This document shows positions 25,633-35,825 of a stretch of 64,000 nucleotides of DNA, in pieces. The position numbers and the translations under genes were made by a program. A model generated the notes under the pieces. It saw only the letters and a list, made by a program, of their open reading frames with translations. It searched no databases and was not told the DNA's origin. The DNA is from Enterococcus mediterraneensis (lineage in GTDB: Bacteria > Bacillota > Bacilli > Lactobacillales > Enterococcaceae), in assembly GCF_900604485.1 (NCBI RefSeq), contig NZ_UWOP01000002.1, positions 1 through 64,000 of the forward strand, given 5' to 3'. The first letter of the stretch is position 1. Each line of letters starts with the position of its first letter.

Positions 25633-27135
25633 ATGAGAAAGATTCAATTTTTTGATACAACACTACGGGATGGAGAACAAACGCCGGGTGTAAATTTTGA
25701 TACAAAGGAAAAAGTTCAAATCGCAAAACAGTTGGAACGATGGGGGATCGATGTCATTGAAGCAGGTTTCCCAATCGCTTCGCAAGGAGATTTTGAAGCA
25801 GTAAAAGCCATCGCCGAAACAGTGACCAATATGACGGTTGCCGGCTTAGCCCGTTGCCGAAAACCAGATATCGATCGCGTAACTGAGGCACTGGTCGATG
25901 CGAAAGATCCCCAAATCCATGTATTTCTTGCTACAAGCCCGATCCATATGGAAGAAAAATTACACATGACAGAAGAGGAAGTGTTAGCTTCGATCGATGA
26001 ACATGTCCGCTATGCCCGCGAACGTTTTGAAAAAGTGCAGTTTTCGCCGGAGGATGCTACCCGAAGTGAGAAAGCGTTCTTGTTAAAAGCTGTTCAGACA
26101 GCTGTTCGTGCCGGTGCGACGATCATCAATATTCCCGACACGGTGGGTTATTCCAATCCTACTGAGTACGGGGCACTGATTCGCTTTTTGATCGATGGTG
26201 TAGCTGATCCGTCCATTATTTTTTCTTCCCATTGTCATGACGATCTGGGAATGGCGGCAGCAAACGCATTGGCTGCGATAGAAGCAGGTGCCAATCGTGT
26301 GGAAGGAACGATCAATGGAATCGGCGAGCGGGCAGGAAACACACCTTTGGAAGAGATTGCTTTGAGTTTAGCTACCCGTAAAGATTTTTACCAAGCGGAA
26401 TCACAAATCACCTTTAAAGAAACCAAGCGGACGAGTGATCTGGTGGCACGTTTGTCTGGGGTAAGCGTACCTCGGAATAAAGCGATCGTGGGAGCAAATG
26501 CCTTTGCCCATGAATCAGGCATCCATCAAGATGGGGTACTAAAAAATCCCGGCACCTACGAAATCATCACTCCGACATTCGTTGGCGTAGCAAATAATTC
26601 TTTGCCCCTTGGAAAACTTTCCGGACGTCATGCCTTTGCAGAAAAAATGAAAGATCTTGGTTTTAATTTCTCCGACGAGGAACTGCAGCCGATTTTTAAA
26701 AAGTTCAAAGACTTAGCTGATAAGAAAAAAGAAATCAATGATGATGATTTATTGGCATTGGTTGCCAGCCGCAAAGCAGCACCTTGCCGCTTGACCGGTC
26801 TGCGAGTCAGTTATTCGTTGGAAGGGGTAGAGGCAACTGTCACGATCACAGAAAATGAAAAATCTTTTTCAGAAACCGTACAAGGATCAGGAAGTATTCA
26901 AGCAATCTATCAAGCAATCGATCAATTGCTACCTACGACAACCATTCTGGAGGATTATCAAATCAAGAGCATCACAGCAGGAGAAGATGCTCAGGCTGAA
27001 GTATATGTGGCACTGATCGATCAAGAGGGACGAATCGTTCATGGGACAGGGATCGATTTTGATGTATTGCATGCTTCTGCCAAAGCTTATTTAGAAGCAA
27101 AGAGTCGGGTAAAAAGCCGGGGTGAAAACAAGTGA
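25633..27135 (+). CDS. leuA: 2-Isopropylmalate synthase
   Basis: 500 residues from the ATG at 25633 (AAGGAGGAAACAAA upstream). It condenses 2-oxoisovalerate with acetyl-CoA, the committed step of leucine synthesis. Seen: [17 protein letters not shown] (residues about 6-22), metal-binding HCHDDLGMA (about 204-212), [13 protein letters not shown] and HESGIHQDG (about 295-303). A C-terminal LeuA dimer/regulatory domain (about 385-495) is the usual site of leucine feedback. Its stop overlaps the leuB start (GTGA), so the genes are coupled. Confidence 0.97.
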   Translation: MRKIQFFDTTLRDGEQTPGVNFDTKEKVQIAKQLERWGIDVIEAGFPIASQGDFEAVKAIAETVTNMTVAGLARCRKPDIDRVTEALVDAKDPQIHVFLATSPIHMEEKLHMTEEEVLASIDEHVRYARERFEKVQFSPEDATRSEKAFLLKAVQTAVRAGATIINIPDTVGYSNPTEYGALIRFLIDGVADPSIIFSSHCHDDLGMAAANALAAIEAGANRVEGTINGIGERAGNTPLEEIALSLATRKDFYQAESQITFKETKRTSDLVARLSGVSVPRNKAIVGANAFAHESGIHQDGVLKNPGTYEIITPTFVGVANNSLPLGKLSGRHAFAEKMKDLGFNFSDEELQPIFKKFKDLADKKKEINDDDLLALVASRKAAPCRLTGLRVSYSLEGVEATVTITENEKSFSETVQGSGSIQAIYQAIDQLLPTTTILEDYQIKSITAGEDAQAEVYVALIDQEGRIVHGTGIDFDVLHASAKAYLEAKSRVKSRGENK

Positions 27136-28199
27136 GTAAAAAAGTTGTTGTACTTGCCGGAGACGGTATTGGACCAGAGATCATGGATGCGGCATTAGTA
27201 GTATTTCGAGAATTGATCAAGATCAAAAATTGGAGCATCGACATTGAAGAATTGAATTTTGGCGGAGCAGCGATCGACCATGAAGGCAGTCCGTTCCCGG
27301 AAAAAACACGCCAAGCCTGTGAAACAGCGGATGCGATTTTATTAGGAGCAATCGGCGGACCCAAATGGGATCAGGCTACAGAACGACCAGAGCAAGGATT
27401 ATTGGCGCTGAGAAAACAATTGAATCTTTACGCAAATGTTCGGCCGATCACGATTTCTCCTGTTTTGACAAAATTTTCTCCCTTACGGCCGGAAATCGCC
27501 TCAGGAGCAGATTTTGTCGTCGTTCGCGAGCTGACTGGCGGGATCTATTTTGGAGAACCGCGATCACTTTCTGAAGAAGAAGCCATTGATACTTGTTCCT
27601 ACCAACGTTCAGAAATCGAACGAATTTTACACTTTGCGTTTTCTCTAGCCCGTACTCGAAGAAAAAAAGTGACTTCTGTGGACAAAGCAAATGTTTTGGC
27701 CACCAGCAAGCTATGGCGCAAAATCGCAGAAGAAGTGGCGCAAGAATATCCTGATTGCCAATTAGAGCATCAATTTGTCGATTCTGCCGCAATGTCTTTG
27801 ATTAAGGAACCACGCCGCTTTGATGTCATTGTGACGGAAAATCTTTTTGGTGATGTATTAAGTGACGAAGCATCCATGATCCCAGGTTCGTTAGGAGTGA
27901 TGCCAAGCGGCAGTTATAGTGAAAACGGCCCATCCTTGTATGAACCGATCCATGGCTCGGCACCGGATATTGCCGGCTTAGGAATTGCCAATCCTGTTTC
28001 TATGCTGCGTTCATTAGCGATGATGTTGCGGGAAAGCTTTGGTGAACCAGAAGCCACTGGTTGGATCGAAGAGGCTTGTAATGCTGTGATGGAAGATGGG
28101 ATCTTTACTAAAGATTTAGGGGGTACTGCATCAACACAAGAGTTTACCGATGCAGTCATGGAAAAGATCAGGAGGTATGCAGATGAGTACACTATTTGA
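27132..28199 (+). CDS. leuB: 3-Isopropylmalate dehydrogenase
   Basis: 355 residues from a GTG start overlapping the leuA stop by 4 bases. It oxidises and decarboxylates 3-isopropylmalate to 2-oxoisocaproate with NAD+. Seen: [13 protein letters not shown] at the N-terminus, [11 protein letters not shown] (about 71), [13 protein letters not shown] (about 137), [11 protein letters not shown] and [20 protein letters not shown] (about 236-255). The final [16 protein letters not shown] is the dinucleotide-side motif. All family motifs are intact. Confidence 0.97.
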   Translation: MSKKVVVLAGDGIGPEIMDAALVVFRELIKIKNWSIDIEELNFGGAAIDHEGSPFPEKTRQACETADAILLGAIGGPKWDQATERPEQGLLALRKQLNLYANVRPITISPVLTKFSPLRPEIASGADFVVVRELTGGIYFGEPRSLSEEEAIDTCSYQRSEIERILHFAFSLARTRRKKVTSVDKANVLATSKLWRKIAEEVAQEYPDCQLEHQFVDSAAMSLIKEPRRFDVIVTENLFGDVLSDEASMIPGSLGVMPSGSYSENGPSLYEPIHGSAPDIAGLGIANPVSMLRSLAMMLRESFGEPEATGWIEEACNAVMEDGIFTKDLGGTASTQEFTDAVMEKIRRYADEYTI

Positions 28200-29565
28200 T
28201 AAATTATGGGAAAGACATGTCGTGGCAGGAGAAGAAGGCGGCGCGCAATTACTGTATGTGGATCTGCATCTGATCCATGAAGTAACTAGTCCCCAAGCGT
28301 TTGAAGGTTTGCGTCAAGCGGGACGAAAGCTGCGGCATCCTGAAAAAACCTTTGGAACGATGGACCATAATGTGCCAACTAAAGATATTTTTAATATCAC
28401 TGATATGATCGCAAAAAAACAAATGGATGCGTTGCGGAACAACTGCAAGGAATTTGGTGTAGAATTTTGCGACAATGGCAGCCAAAATCAAGGGATCGTT
28501 CACATGGTGGGCCCGGAATCAGGTTTGACACAACCCGGAAAGGTAATTGTTTGCGGCGATTCCCATACAGCGACAAACGGGGCTTTTGGCGCATTGGCAT
28601 TTGGGATTGGAACCAGTGAAGTTGAACACGTTTTTGCGACACAGACGATTTGGCAGCAAAAGCCCCAAAACATGGGAGTGAAAATTACTGGTACTCTTGC
28701 GCCAGGAGTCTTTGCCAAAGACATCATCCTTGCCTTGATCGGAACATATGGAACAGATTTTGGAGTTGGCTATGCCGTTGAATTTTTTGGTGATACGGTT
28801 GCGGCTCTTTCTATGGAAGGCAGAATGACGATTTGTAACATGGCCATCGAAGGCGGGGCAAAAATGGGAATGATCGCTCCGGATGAAAAAACGTTTGAGT
28901 ACGTCAATGGGCGTCAACATGCACCTAAAAACATGGAAGAAGCAATCGCAGACTGGCAAACGCTATATACGGATCAAGAAGAAGATTACGATGTCATTAT
29001 TGAATTGGATGCAAACAAGCTCGCACCATTTGTCACTTGGGGAACAAATCCGGAAATGGGGATTCCTGTGACGGGGGTTTTTCCAGAAATCAAAGATATG
29101 AATGACGAACGGGCGTATCAATATATGGATCTTGCTCCCGGGCAAAAACCGGAAGAAATTGAGATCGGCTATGTATTTATCGGTTCCTGTACCAATGGCC
29201 GACTTTCTGATCTGAAGGAAGCTGCGGCGATGATCAAAGGACGAAAAATCAAAGAAACTGTTCGGGGGATCGTAGTTCCCGGTTCCCGTCCGGTCAAACA
29301 TGCGGCTGAAGCGATCGGTCTGGATAAAATTTTTACCGAGGCAGGATTTGAATGGCGGGAGCCGGGATGTTCTATGTGTTTGGGAATGAATGCCGATAAA
29401 GTACCAGCCGGTGTCCATTGCGCCTCAACAAGCAATCGGAATTTTGAAGGACGTCAAGGAAAAGGAGCGCGTACGCATCTGTGCAGTCCGGCTATGGCAG
29501 CAGCTGCTGCAGTATACGGAAAATTCATTGACATTAGAAAGGAAGCTGTTTATGGAAACATTTGA
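28183..29565 (+). CDS. leuC: 3-Isopropylmalate dehydratase, large subunit
   Basis: 460 residues; the ATG at 28183 lies inside the leuB end (17-base overlap) behind AGGAGGTATGCAG. It isomerises 2- to 3-isopropylmalate with LeuD. Seen: MDHNVPT (about 58), [19 protein letters not shown] (about 126-144), and the [4Fe-4S] ligands in [13 protein letters not shown] and [11 protein letters not shown]. The length is that of the bacterial large subunit. No defect seen. Confidence 0.97.
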   Translation: MSTLFDKLWERHVVAGEEGGAQLLYVDLHLIHEVTSPQAFEGLRQAGRKLRHPEKTFGTMDHNVPTKDIFNITDMIAKKQMDALRNNCKEFGVEFCDNGSQNQGIVHMVGPESGLTQPGKVIVCGDSHTATNGAFGALAFGIGTSEVEHVFATQTIWQQKPQNMGVKITGTLAPGVFAKDIILALIGTYGTDFGVGYAVEFFGDTVAALSMEGRMTICNMAIEGGAKMGMIAPDEKTFEYVNGRQHAPKNMEEAIADWQTLYTDQEEDYDVIIELDANKLAPFVTWGTNPEMGIPVTGVFPEIKDMNDERAYQYMDLAPGQKPEEIEIGYVFIGSCTNGRLSDLKEAAAMIKGRKIKETVRGIVVPGSRPVKHAAEAIGLDKIFTEAGFEWREPGCSMCLGMNADKVPAGVHCASTSNRNFEGRQGKGARTHLCSPAMAAAAAVYGKFIDIRKEAVYGNI

Positions 29566-30136
29566 TCAACACAAAGGCAGAATCGTTCCATTGATGAATG
29601 ACAATATTGATACCGATCAGATTTTACCCAAAGAATACCTTAAACGAATCGAAAAAACCGGATTTGGTCGCTTTTTATTCGATGAATGGCGGTATCTGGA
29701 GGATCATTCGCCAAATCCAGAGTTCTCATTGAATCAGGAACAGTATAAAGGAGCCTCGATTTTGATTACTGGAGATAATTTTGGTTCAGGATCATCCAGA
29801 GAACACGCAGCGTGGGCTTTACAGGATTTTGGGTTTCGGGCAATCATTGCAGGAAGCTATGGGGACATTTTTTTCATGAATGCAATGAAAAATGGTTTGC
29901 TGCCGATTACTTTGTCATTAAGTGAACGACAACAATTGGCAAACATTCCTGGTGAAGCAGAAGTTATCATTGATCTGCCTAATCAAACAGTTAATACACC
30001 TGTCGGCAACTTCTCTTTTGATTTCGATCATGATTGGAAGGAAAAACTGGTCAACGGGTTGGATGACATCTCTATCACGATGACTTATGAAGACAAAATA
30101 GCCGCTTACGAAAAAACGATCCCAAGTTATTATTGA
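29552..30136 (+). CDS. leuD: 3-Isopropylmalate dehydratase, small subunit
   Basis: 194 residues from the ATG at 29552, overlapping the leuC stop by 14 bases; AAAGGAAG lies upstream. Seen: [13 protein letters not shown] (about 18-30) and [17 protein letters not shown] (about 70-86), the swivelling-domain motifs that complete the LeuC active site. It is the last gene of the leu operon, followed by a strong terminator. Confidence 0.97.
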   Translation: METFDQHKGRIVPLMNDNIDTDQILPKEYLKRIEKTGFGRFLFDEWRYLEDHSPNPEFSLNQEQYKGASILITGDNFGSGSSREHAAWALQDFGFRAIIAGSYGDIFFMNAMKNGLLPITLSLSERQQLANIPGEAEVIIDLPNQTVNTPVGNFSFDFDHDWKEKLVNGLDDISITMTYEDKIAAYEKTIPSYY

Positions 30137-30187
30137 GAAAACAAGTAAGGAAAAAAATGAACATTGAATTATTCAGCACTTATACGA

Positions 30188-30228
30188 CCACCCGCCTGAT
30201 TGTTATACTTCAATCAGACGGGTGGAAT
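30188..30228 (+). terminator. Terminator of leuABCD
   Basis: CCACCCGCCTGATTG (30188-30202) pairs with CAATCAGACGGGTGG (30211-30225), one mismatch; the T-tract is weak (AATTTTAT). Confidence 0.8.
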
Positions 30229-30308
30229 TTTATAGTAGAAAATAATCGATGAAAAGAGAGAAGCTTATCTATATATGTAGTGAAACTTCTATAATAGAAG
30301 GATAAAGC

Positions 30309-30659
30309 TTAGTTATTGAAACTGATTTTCTGGGTTCTCCATAGGCCGTAACCAGCGCTAAGGATAATAATAAGCAATAGGATTACTGTCAGAGTAAGTC
30401 TTGTTTTTTCAGTGAAATATTGAACTAAGACCCACATACAAGTTAGCATACTAGAAGAAATATAATAAAGACGTGGTTTATTACGACCAAAATAACAAAT
30501 AAATAAAAAGTCGACAATTAAAAAAGTCAGCAAAAATGCAGTAATTGCGATAAGCATGGCATTTCTTTCCGATCTGAAGTCATAATAACTTAAAATAGAT
30601 AAGACGAATGTCAGAATCATCATGATGTATCCAATAAATTTACTTGATTTTAACTTCAT
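30309..30659 (-). CDS. Hypothetical four-helix membrane protein
   Basis: 116 residues with four hydrophobic segments (about 9-27, 33-55, 66-82 and 88-107). It has a basic start (MKLKSSKF) and end (WRTQKISFNN). GGAGTGAG precedes the ATG. It has no family signature I recognise and stands alone between the leu terminator and the VOC gene. Confidence 0.6.
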   Translation of the reverse strand: MKLKSSKFIGYIMMILTFVLSILSYYDFRSERNAMLIAITAFLLTFLIVDFLFICYFGRNKPRLYYISSSMLTCMWVLVQYFTEKTRLTLTVILLLIIILSAGYGLWRTQKISFNN

Positions 30660-30916
30660 AAACTCACTCCTATATAAATTTGTAGTCTGTTAATAAAAAA
30701 ACAATCTATTACAGATAGTATAACTTGAAACTTCTATATACGTCGTTTACTTTACATAAAATTTTTAAATAAAAAACATCATATTTTTTTTGCAGTAAAG
30801 GAAAGTTTCACATCTCATCTTAGAAAAGATTGCCTTTTTCTAAAGGAAGGTCTGGCTTTTTGACGTGGAAACCGTTTTCGTGAGATGATATTTCTATCAA
30901 AGTGGAGGTGAAAAAG

Positions 30917-31324
30917 ATGTCAACGATGGTATTTGCTAACTTTCCTGTACAAGATTTAGCAAAAGCGACGGAATTTTATACGAAACTTGGATTTACAAAG
31001 AATGAAGAATTTTCTGATGAACGAGCAAGTGGGATGGTTTGGGATGCTAACTTCTGGGTCATGTTATTGACCCATGATTTCTATAAAGAATTTATTGGCG
31101 AAAGAGAGCTTATTGATCCTCACAAAATGAGTGGCGTGTTAGTGGCATTCAGTCTTGAAAGTGCCGATGCTGTAAGAAAAATCGCGAAAGCAGCAGAAGA
31201 AAATGGCGGGTCTTACTACAAGTCAAAACCTAACCAAGCAATTCCTGAAGAAACGATGCTTGGATATGAAGTTGTCGATTTGGATGGCAATATCTTAGAA
31301 CCAACTTGGATGGCGATGCCGTAA
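30917..31324 (+). CDS. VOC family (glyoxalase/bleomycin-resistance-like) protein
   Basis: 135 residues from the ATG at 30917 (GGAGGTGAAAAAG upstream). FANFPVQDLAKATEFYTKLG at the N-terminus and MLGYEVVDLDGNILEPTWM at the C-terminus are the two beta-alpha-beta-beta-beta halves of a vicinal-oxygen-chelate fold. The terminal glutamate (ILEP) and others would bind metal. The substrate cannot be told; most such proteins are of unknown role. Single gene, with a terminator just after it. Confidence 0.8.
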   Translation: MSTMVFANFPVQDLAKATEFYTKLGFTKNEEFSDERASGMVWDANFWVMLLTHDFYKEFIGERELIDPHKMSGVLVAFSLESADAVRKIAKAAEENGGSYYKSKPNQAIPEETMLGYEVVDLDGNILEPTWMAMP

Positions 31325-31341
31325 AAAATGAGCTCTTGAAA

Positions 31342-31382
31342 AAAACATGCGAAACAGGATAATACCTGTCCCGCATGTTTTG
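31342..31382. terminator. Bidirectional terminator between the VOC and ClpP genes
   Basis: AAACATGCGAAACAGG pairs with CCTGTCCCGCATGTTT, with A and T runs on both sides, serving the two converging genes. Confidence 0.8.
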
Positions 31383-31392
31383 ATTTTCAGGG

Positions 31393-31989
31393 CTATTTTC
31401 CGATATCTTCTGACGTGTTGATGATCTTGCCAACAATGCCGTAATCTTTGGCTTCGTCGACGGACATCCAGAAGTTTCGATCAGTATCTTTTTGGACTTT
31501 TTCGATGGATTGGCCTGTTGCTTCAGCAATCAATCGATTGATCCGTTCCCGTGTACGGATGATTTCTTTGGCCTCGATTTGGATCTCAGTGGATTGACCC
31601 TGAACGCCGCCAGCCGGTTGATGGATCATGTAGCGCGTATTAGGCAAGCTGTAACGGTTTTCTTTTTCCGCGCCTAAATAAATCGTGATCCCTGCACTGG
31701 CTACCCAGCCGGTACCGATCACATTGACTTTTGGTTTAATGAATCGGATCACGTCATGGATCGTATCACCGGATTCCACATGGCCGCCTGGACTATTGAT
31801 ATAGACGTTGATTGGATCATCTGATAGAGCGGCCAACAGTAACAATTGGGAAGTCACATCTTTAGCTAGTTCTTGCGTGATTTCACCATAAATCAATACA
31901 GTTCGTTGTTCCAAAAGTTTTTTGCGGTAAATACTGGATAGATCATTGCTTTGTTTTTCATTTTCATCTTCTTCATCTAAATAAAACAT
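31393..31989 (-). CDS. Divergent ClpP-like serine protease
   Basis: 198 residues from the ATG at 31989 (AAAGAGGTG upstream). The fold motifs VYINSPGGHVESG and MIHQPAGG are present. The triad reads Ser98 (GTGWVASAG), His123 and Asp168 (KDTDRNFW). The main ClpP usually has GMAASMG around the serine; GTGWVASAG marks a separate paralogue. The acidic N-terminus (LDEEDENEKQSND) replaces the usual axial-loop start. Housekeeping ClpP docks Clp ATPases to degrade proteins; this one may form mixed or separate rings. Single gene. Confidence 0.85.
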   Translation of the reverse strand: MFYLDEEDENEKQSNDLSSIYRKKLLEQRTVLIYGEITQELAKDVTSQLLLLAALSDDPINVYINSPGGHVESGDTIHDVIRFIKPKVNVIGTGWVASAGITIYLGAEKENRYSLPNTRYMIHQPAGGVQGQSTEIQIEAKEIIRTRERINRLIAEATGQSIEKVQKDTDRNFWMSVDEAKDYGIVGKIINTSEDIGK

Positions 31990-32190
31990 AAAAACACCTC
32001 TTTCATTAGTCATCACTAAAATGATATAGCAAAAACGGTAGTAAAACAATTATTTGCCATCGAAGAAAGACTAACTGACATTAAAATTGAAAAAATATCC
32101 GAAAGCCAGCCATTATCCTATTCATTTGTACAAACGAATAGGAGAAAACTGCTTTCGGATATTTATATTACAATGTTAGATTCTGCTCCA

Positions 32191-33882
32191 TCAAGCAAAC
32201 ATTTTCTTCGCTGCCCGTGCCAAGGTCTTCAGGTCTTTATCATAGCGAGGCGTAGGCACTAAGCGGGACATTGGAATACCGGCAAAATGATACGCGGCGA
32301 TCTCGCCGGAACGAACAGCACTTTGTTCGGTAAAGATCATTTGATAAGGCTGTTCCACAAACTCACCGGTAAACGCCAGATTCGTAGAATGTTGCGGAAT
32401 GACTTTTGGCCGGTCGGTTTTTGCTCTATTGTTGAAGAGGGCAGAAGCATAAGGCATGTAGACAGGGATGTTGTTGATGACACTGTCTAAGATCTCTGCT
32501 TCTTTGTCGCGAATATTACCAGGACCAGGATCGACTTTAGAAAGTTGCCCGATCAGTTCCAGCAGCATTTCCTTGCCGTTCATCTTGATATATTGTTTGT
32601 CCACAAACTCTCCGCGGCGGCGAGGGTACAAGAAATAGCCCCAGATAACCGTTTCATTGGGTTTTTGTGTCGTAAAGTGTGGTTGATGATGGACAACGAT
32701 CGACATATTGACGTCTTTTTGACCCAATGGTGTGATCGGTGAAGTCGAGATAAATGAGTTCAACGCATTCCCCGGTACTTGGGTAGTGATCCGTGTGATT
32801 TCATTCAGCAGCAAATGGTTTTTTGTAGTCAGTGTGAAACTGACCCATTCGCTGGCATTACGATCGGCAAAGAATTTGTCGGGATTGCCTAAATTGTAAA
32901 AATGTTCACTGGCTTTTTTCCATAGACTGGAAGCGGCGCCGTAATCCATATTTTCAGGAGCAGGGGTTTTATAATCTCCTAATGTCGCGGAATCGGTGAT
33001 AGAGCCGTTGGTAAAGAACACGGCGGTATCTTCATCTACGGGAATATTTTGTTCTTCATTTGTTTTGGTGTTGATCATTTTTAAACCAGTTACGGTAATT
33101 TCATCTTGCATGGCAGTCTTTTTGAATTCCCAATCAATTACTCGACGATTCAAGATGATTTTACAGCCTTGTTCTTTCAAGTAATTGATCAATGGCAGCA
33201 TGATACTTTCATATTGATTGTAGCGGGTACGGTTGACACCGACTAAATGTTCGATCTGCGTGAATTCATAGATCATTTGATGCATGTAGCGGCGCAGTTC
33301 TTGAGCGGAGCTTTGGGTACGGAAGGCAAATGTCGTTTCCCACATGAACCAAAAGTTCGTTTCAAAAAAGTGCGGAGAATCTTTGAAATAATCAGCGATC
33401 GTTATATTGTCCAGCTTTTCTTCTTCCGAATCCGGCATAGCAACTAATTTTGTCAGAAGTACGCGGTCTTTGTTGTCCAATCCTAGATGACCGCCGTCGA
33501 TGATGCCTTTGCCGCCTTCTAATAGACGAGCTTTGTCGAATGTCCGATGTTTCGCATCAAAATCTCTTGTGTCTTCTGCGGCAGTCATCTCTGGTTCAGT
33601 CGCAGAAGGAATCCGGTCCAAAAGATCCATCAAATCCACATAAGTCCGATAATTCAGCATCCGCCCACCGCGAGCGACATAGCCTTTTTGGTTTTCCAGC
33701 GGGTGATTCTTGTTCCAATATTCATCAGTGACATCTTCAGTGGGCGCGCCGTCATTTGAGCCATGGTCGTCCAATGAATAAAAAGTGATCTGTTCGCCGG
33801 ACCAGCGGCCTTCTTGGATCAAGTAGACTGCTGCCGCCATATTTGCTAAGCCGGCTCCGATCATGATTGCTTTTGTTTTCAT
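32191..33882 (-). CDS. ohyA: Oleate hydratase
   Basis: 563 residues. It adds water to the cis-9 bond of oleate and other unsaturated fatty acids, giving 10-hydroxy acids; FAD is required structurally. Seen: FAD motif MIGAGLANMAAAVYLIQEG at residues 7-25, GGRMLNYRTYVDLMDLL (about 71-87) and FRTQSSAQELRRYMHQM (about 187-203). EWVSFTLTTKNHLLL is at about 345. The length fits the family. In Gram-positive cocci it helps detoxify antimicrobial host fatty acids. A 42-residue membrane protein lies 36 bases upstream on the same strand. Confidence 0.95.
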   Translation of the reverse strand: MKTKAIMIGAGLANMAAAVYLIQEGRWSGEQITFYSLDDHGSNDGAPTEDVTDEYWNKNHPLENQKGYVARGGRMLNYRTYVDLMDLLDRIPSATEPEMTAAEDTRDFDAKHRTFDKARLLEGGKGIIDGGHLGLDNKDRVLLTKLVAMPDSEEEKLDNITIADYFKDSPHFFETNFWFMWETTFAFRTQSSAQELRRYMHQMIYEFTQIEHLVGVNRTRYNQYESIMLPLINYLKEQGCKIILNRRVIDWEFKKTAMQDEITVTGLKMINTKTNEEQNIPVDEDTAVFFTNGSITDSATLGDYKTPAPENMDYGAASSLWKKASEHFYNLGNPDKFFADRNASEWVSFTLTTKNHLLLNEITRITTQVPGNALNSFISTSPITPLGQKDVNMSIVVHHQPHFTTQKPNETVIWGYFLYPRRRGEFVDKQYIKMNGKEMLLELIGQLSKVDPGPGNIRDKEAEILDSVINNIPVYMPYASALFNNRAKTDRPKVIPQHSTNLAFTGEFVEQPYQMIFTEQSAVRSGEIAAYHFAGIPMSRLVPTPRYDKDLKTLARAAKKMFA

Positions 33883-33918
33883 CGTTCTTCCTCCATTCTG
33901 ATAGGTTTCAACTGTTGC

Positions 33919-34047
33919 CTAACTAGCGTCATATTCGTCATAGAGATGCCGATCATCTTCAAAAAAACCGGTCTTTTTAGCAAGATAGGCAACACCTAAA
34001 CCAAGGATACCGGCTGCTAAGCCAAGGTGGAATAGTTTCTTTTTCAT
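33919..34047 (-). CDS. Small single-span membrane protein upstream of oleate hydratase
   Basis: 42 residues: MKKKLFHLGLAAGILGLGVA, then YLAKKTGFFEDDRHLYDEYD. One hydrophobic helix (about 5-23) is followed by an acidic tail. AAAGGAGATG lies 9 bases upstream of the ATG. It ends 36 bases before ohyA, with no terminator between, so the two are probably co-transcribed. The function is unknown; recruiting the hydratase to the membrane is one speculation. Confidence 0.75.
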   Translation of the reverse strand: MKKKLFHLGLAAGILGLGVAYLAKKTGFFEDDRHLYDEYDAS

Positions 34048-34225
34048 GGAAAACATCTCCTTTCTGAGTTCCGTCGTTCTTTCTATAATTCAGCATAGTT
34101 CTGCTTAAAAATGAATGCAAATCATAAGCGGAAAAACGATTGCCTCTTTAGACAAATGAGAGTCACTGTCTAATTTTTAGTCAAAAAGGGAGTATTTTTG
34201 AAATCAATACAAATGACTTTTGCAA

Positions 34226-34260
34226 AAAAACAGTCTTTCGGTTTTCCGAAAGACTGTTTT
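34226..34260. terminator. Hairpin terminator
   Basis: AAACAGTCTTTCGG pairs with CCGAAAGACTGTTT around a TTTT loop. On the minus strand it ends transcription from the alcohol dehydrogenase gene. Confidence 0.75.
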
Positions 34261-34308
34261 GGATAATACAATCATAATAGATTTAAAAGGAAAGTAAGTG
34301 AAACGCTG

Positions 34309-35442
34309 CTAAGGTTTCAAGACGACTTTGACATTGTTGTCAGCTTTTTTGTCAAAGATCTCGTAAGCCTCTGCCGCTTGGTCCAACGGCATGGAATGAG
34401 TAATGATTTGTGTAGGATCGATTTTTTCTTCCGCGATCATCTGATAGATCTCCGGCATCAGATGGATTATCGGAGCTTGACCATGTTTCACGGTGATGTC
34501 TCTCATGAACAGCTCGTTCAATGGGTAAGAAGAAGCAGGAGTCATGTAAACACCGGTGATCTGGATCGTCCCGAATTTTTTGACGGCTTTGGCTGCCATC
34601 TGGATCGGCAAGATCGTCCCAACTTGGAAGCTCACTAAGTTTTTAGCTTTTTCTTTCAACGGTTCGACACCGTCCATACCGACACAATCGATCACTACAT
34701 CAGCACCGCCTTTTGTCAGCTCGTAAAGCTCTGTACCTGAATCAGAAGAATCGGTAAAGTCAAAGGTCTCAACCCCATTGTAGCTTTTCGCTAATGACAG
34801 CCGATGCTCCACCGCATCGACAGCGATAACTCGTTTTGCGCCTGCCATAACGGCGAATTTTTGGGCGAACAATCCCACTGGTCCGGAGCCTAAAACGATC
34901 ACTGTATCGCCTTTTTTAACACCGGCGTTCAAAACACTCCAGTAGGCGGTAGGCAAGATATCAGATAAAAACAACACTTTTTCATCAGGGATCGTGGTTT
35001 CCGGAACGATAAAAGAAGTCGTATCCGCAAAAGGCACTCGTAAAAATTCTGCTTGTCCGCCTGCATAATTTCCATTCAATTTACCAAATCCGAAAAGACC
35101 GCCATAGATTTGATCAGGATTGGAAATGTCACACTGGCTTTCCATATGATGTGTGCAAAAATGACAGTGTCCGCAACTGATATTGAAGGGGATGACGACG
35201 CGATCACCTTTTTTTAGCTTTTTGACATCAGCGCCCACCTCTTCTACGATACCCATCGGTTCATGCCCAACAACATAATCTTTTTCAAGGACTGCTTGTC
35301 CGTGATGGTACAGATGCAGATCAGATCCGCAAATAGCGGTGGCAGTGATTCGAATGATCGCATCGCGACTATCTTGGATCTGAGGATCGGGAACATTCCG
35401 TACTTCCATTTTTTCTTTGCCTTGCCAAGTTACTGCTTTCAT
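34309..35442 (-). CDS. Zinc-dependent alcohol dehydrogenase (MDR family)
   Basis: 377 residues, longer than simple alcohol dehydrogenases and close to the glutathione-independent formaldehyde-dehydrogenase-like branch. Catalytic zinc ligands are in AICGSDLHLYHHG (about 38) and VGHEPMG (about 58). Structural zinc cysteines are in SCGHCHFCTHHMESQC (about 89-104). The NAD(P) motif VIVLGSGPVGLFAQ is at about 179. The substrate is not known. GGAGGCC precedes the ATG. Single gene. Confidence 0.85.
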   Translation of the reverse strand: MKAVTWQGKEKMEVRNVPDPQIQDSRDAIIRITATAICGSDLHLYHHGQAVLEKDYVVGHEPMGIVEEVGADVKKLKKGDRVVIPFNISCGHCHFCTHHMESQCDISNPDQIYGGLFGFGKLNGNYAGGQAEFLRVPFADTTSFIVPETTIPDEKVLFLSDILPTAYWSVLNAGVKKGDTVIVLGSGPVGLFAQKFAVMAGAKRVIAVDAVEHRLSLAKSYNGVETFDFTDSSDSGTELYELTKGGADVVIDCVGMDGVEPLKEKAKNLVSFQVGTILPIQMAAKAVKKFGTIQITGVYMTPASSYPLNELFMRDITVKHGQAPIIHLMPEIYQMIAEEKIDPTQIITHSMPLDQAAEAYEIFDKKADNNVKVVLKP

Positions 35443-35825
35443 AATGGCCTCCTTTGTTTATCAACCGAGTGCTTCTTACAAAAAAATAGGTAACAACAAA
35501 TATAGTGTGTTCAAAAAATAATCTCTTCTAACAGAACTATATTCTCATTATTTTTTACTTTATTCAAGAAAATGGAACTTGAGGAAATAAAAAAAGTCAT
35601 TGCTCCTTTCGTTTTAGAAGTATTTAAAAAACAAATAAAAGCTGCTTTTTTATTCTATAAAATGTTTGTTTTTTTATCTTTTTGATAAAAAAGATTGCCA
35701 AAAGAAAAGGATAGCGCTATCATTATAGTATCGCAAGATTTAAATTTTGGTTATTTTATAATTTTGGAAAATAATTTTTTTTGTAAATCTAGCGATAATT
35801 TGTTGATGGGAACAAGGAGGAAAAA
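35443..35825. other. Intergenic region upstream of the sugar-transporter operon
   Basis: Very AT-rich. It contains the divergent promoters and the palindromic operator at 35710-35721; no gene. Confidence 0.5.
35710..35730 (+). promoter_or_regulatory. Palindromic operator (cre- or LacI-type) at the sugar-transporter promoter
   Basis: GATAGCGCTATC (35710-35721) is a perfect 12-bp palindrome with a central CG. It resembles a catabolite-responsive element (TGATAGCGCTATCC on the minus strand) or a LacI-family operator. It ends 4 bases before TATAGT (35725-35730), a likely -10 box, so binding would block transcription. Confidence 0.6.

Noticed and set aside
28519-29418. Several antisense ORFs over leuC
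   Set aside because: Shadows of the leuC coding frame; no initiation signal and no recognisable family.
30211-30231. GGGTGG sequence suggestive of a T-box
   Set aside because: It is the right arm of the leu operon terminator; there is no T-box specifier or antiterminator and no downstream gene for it to control.
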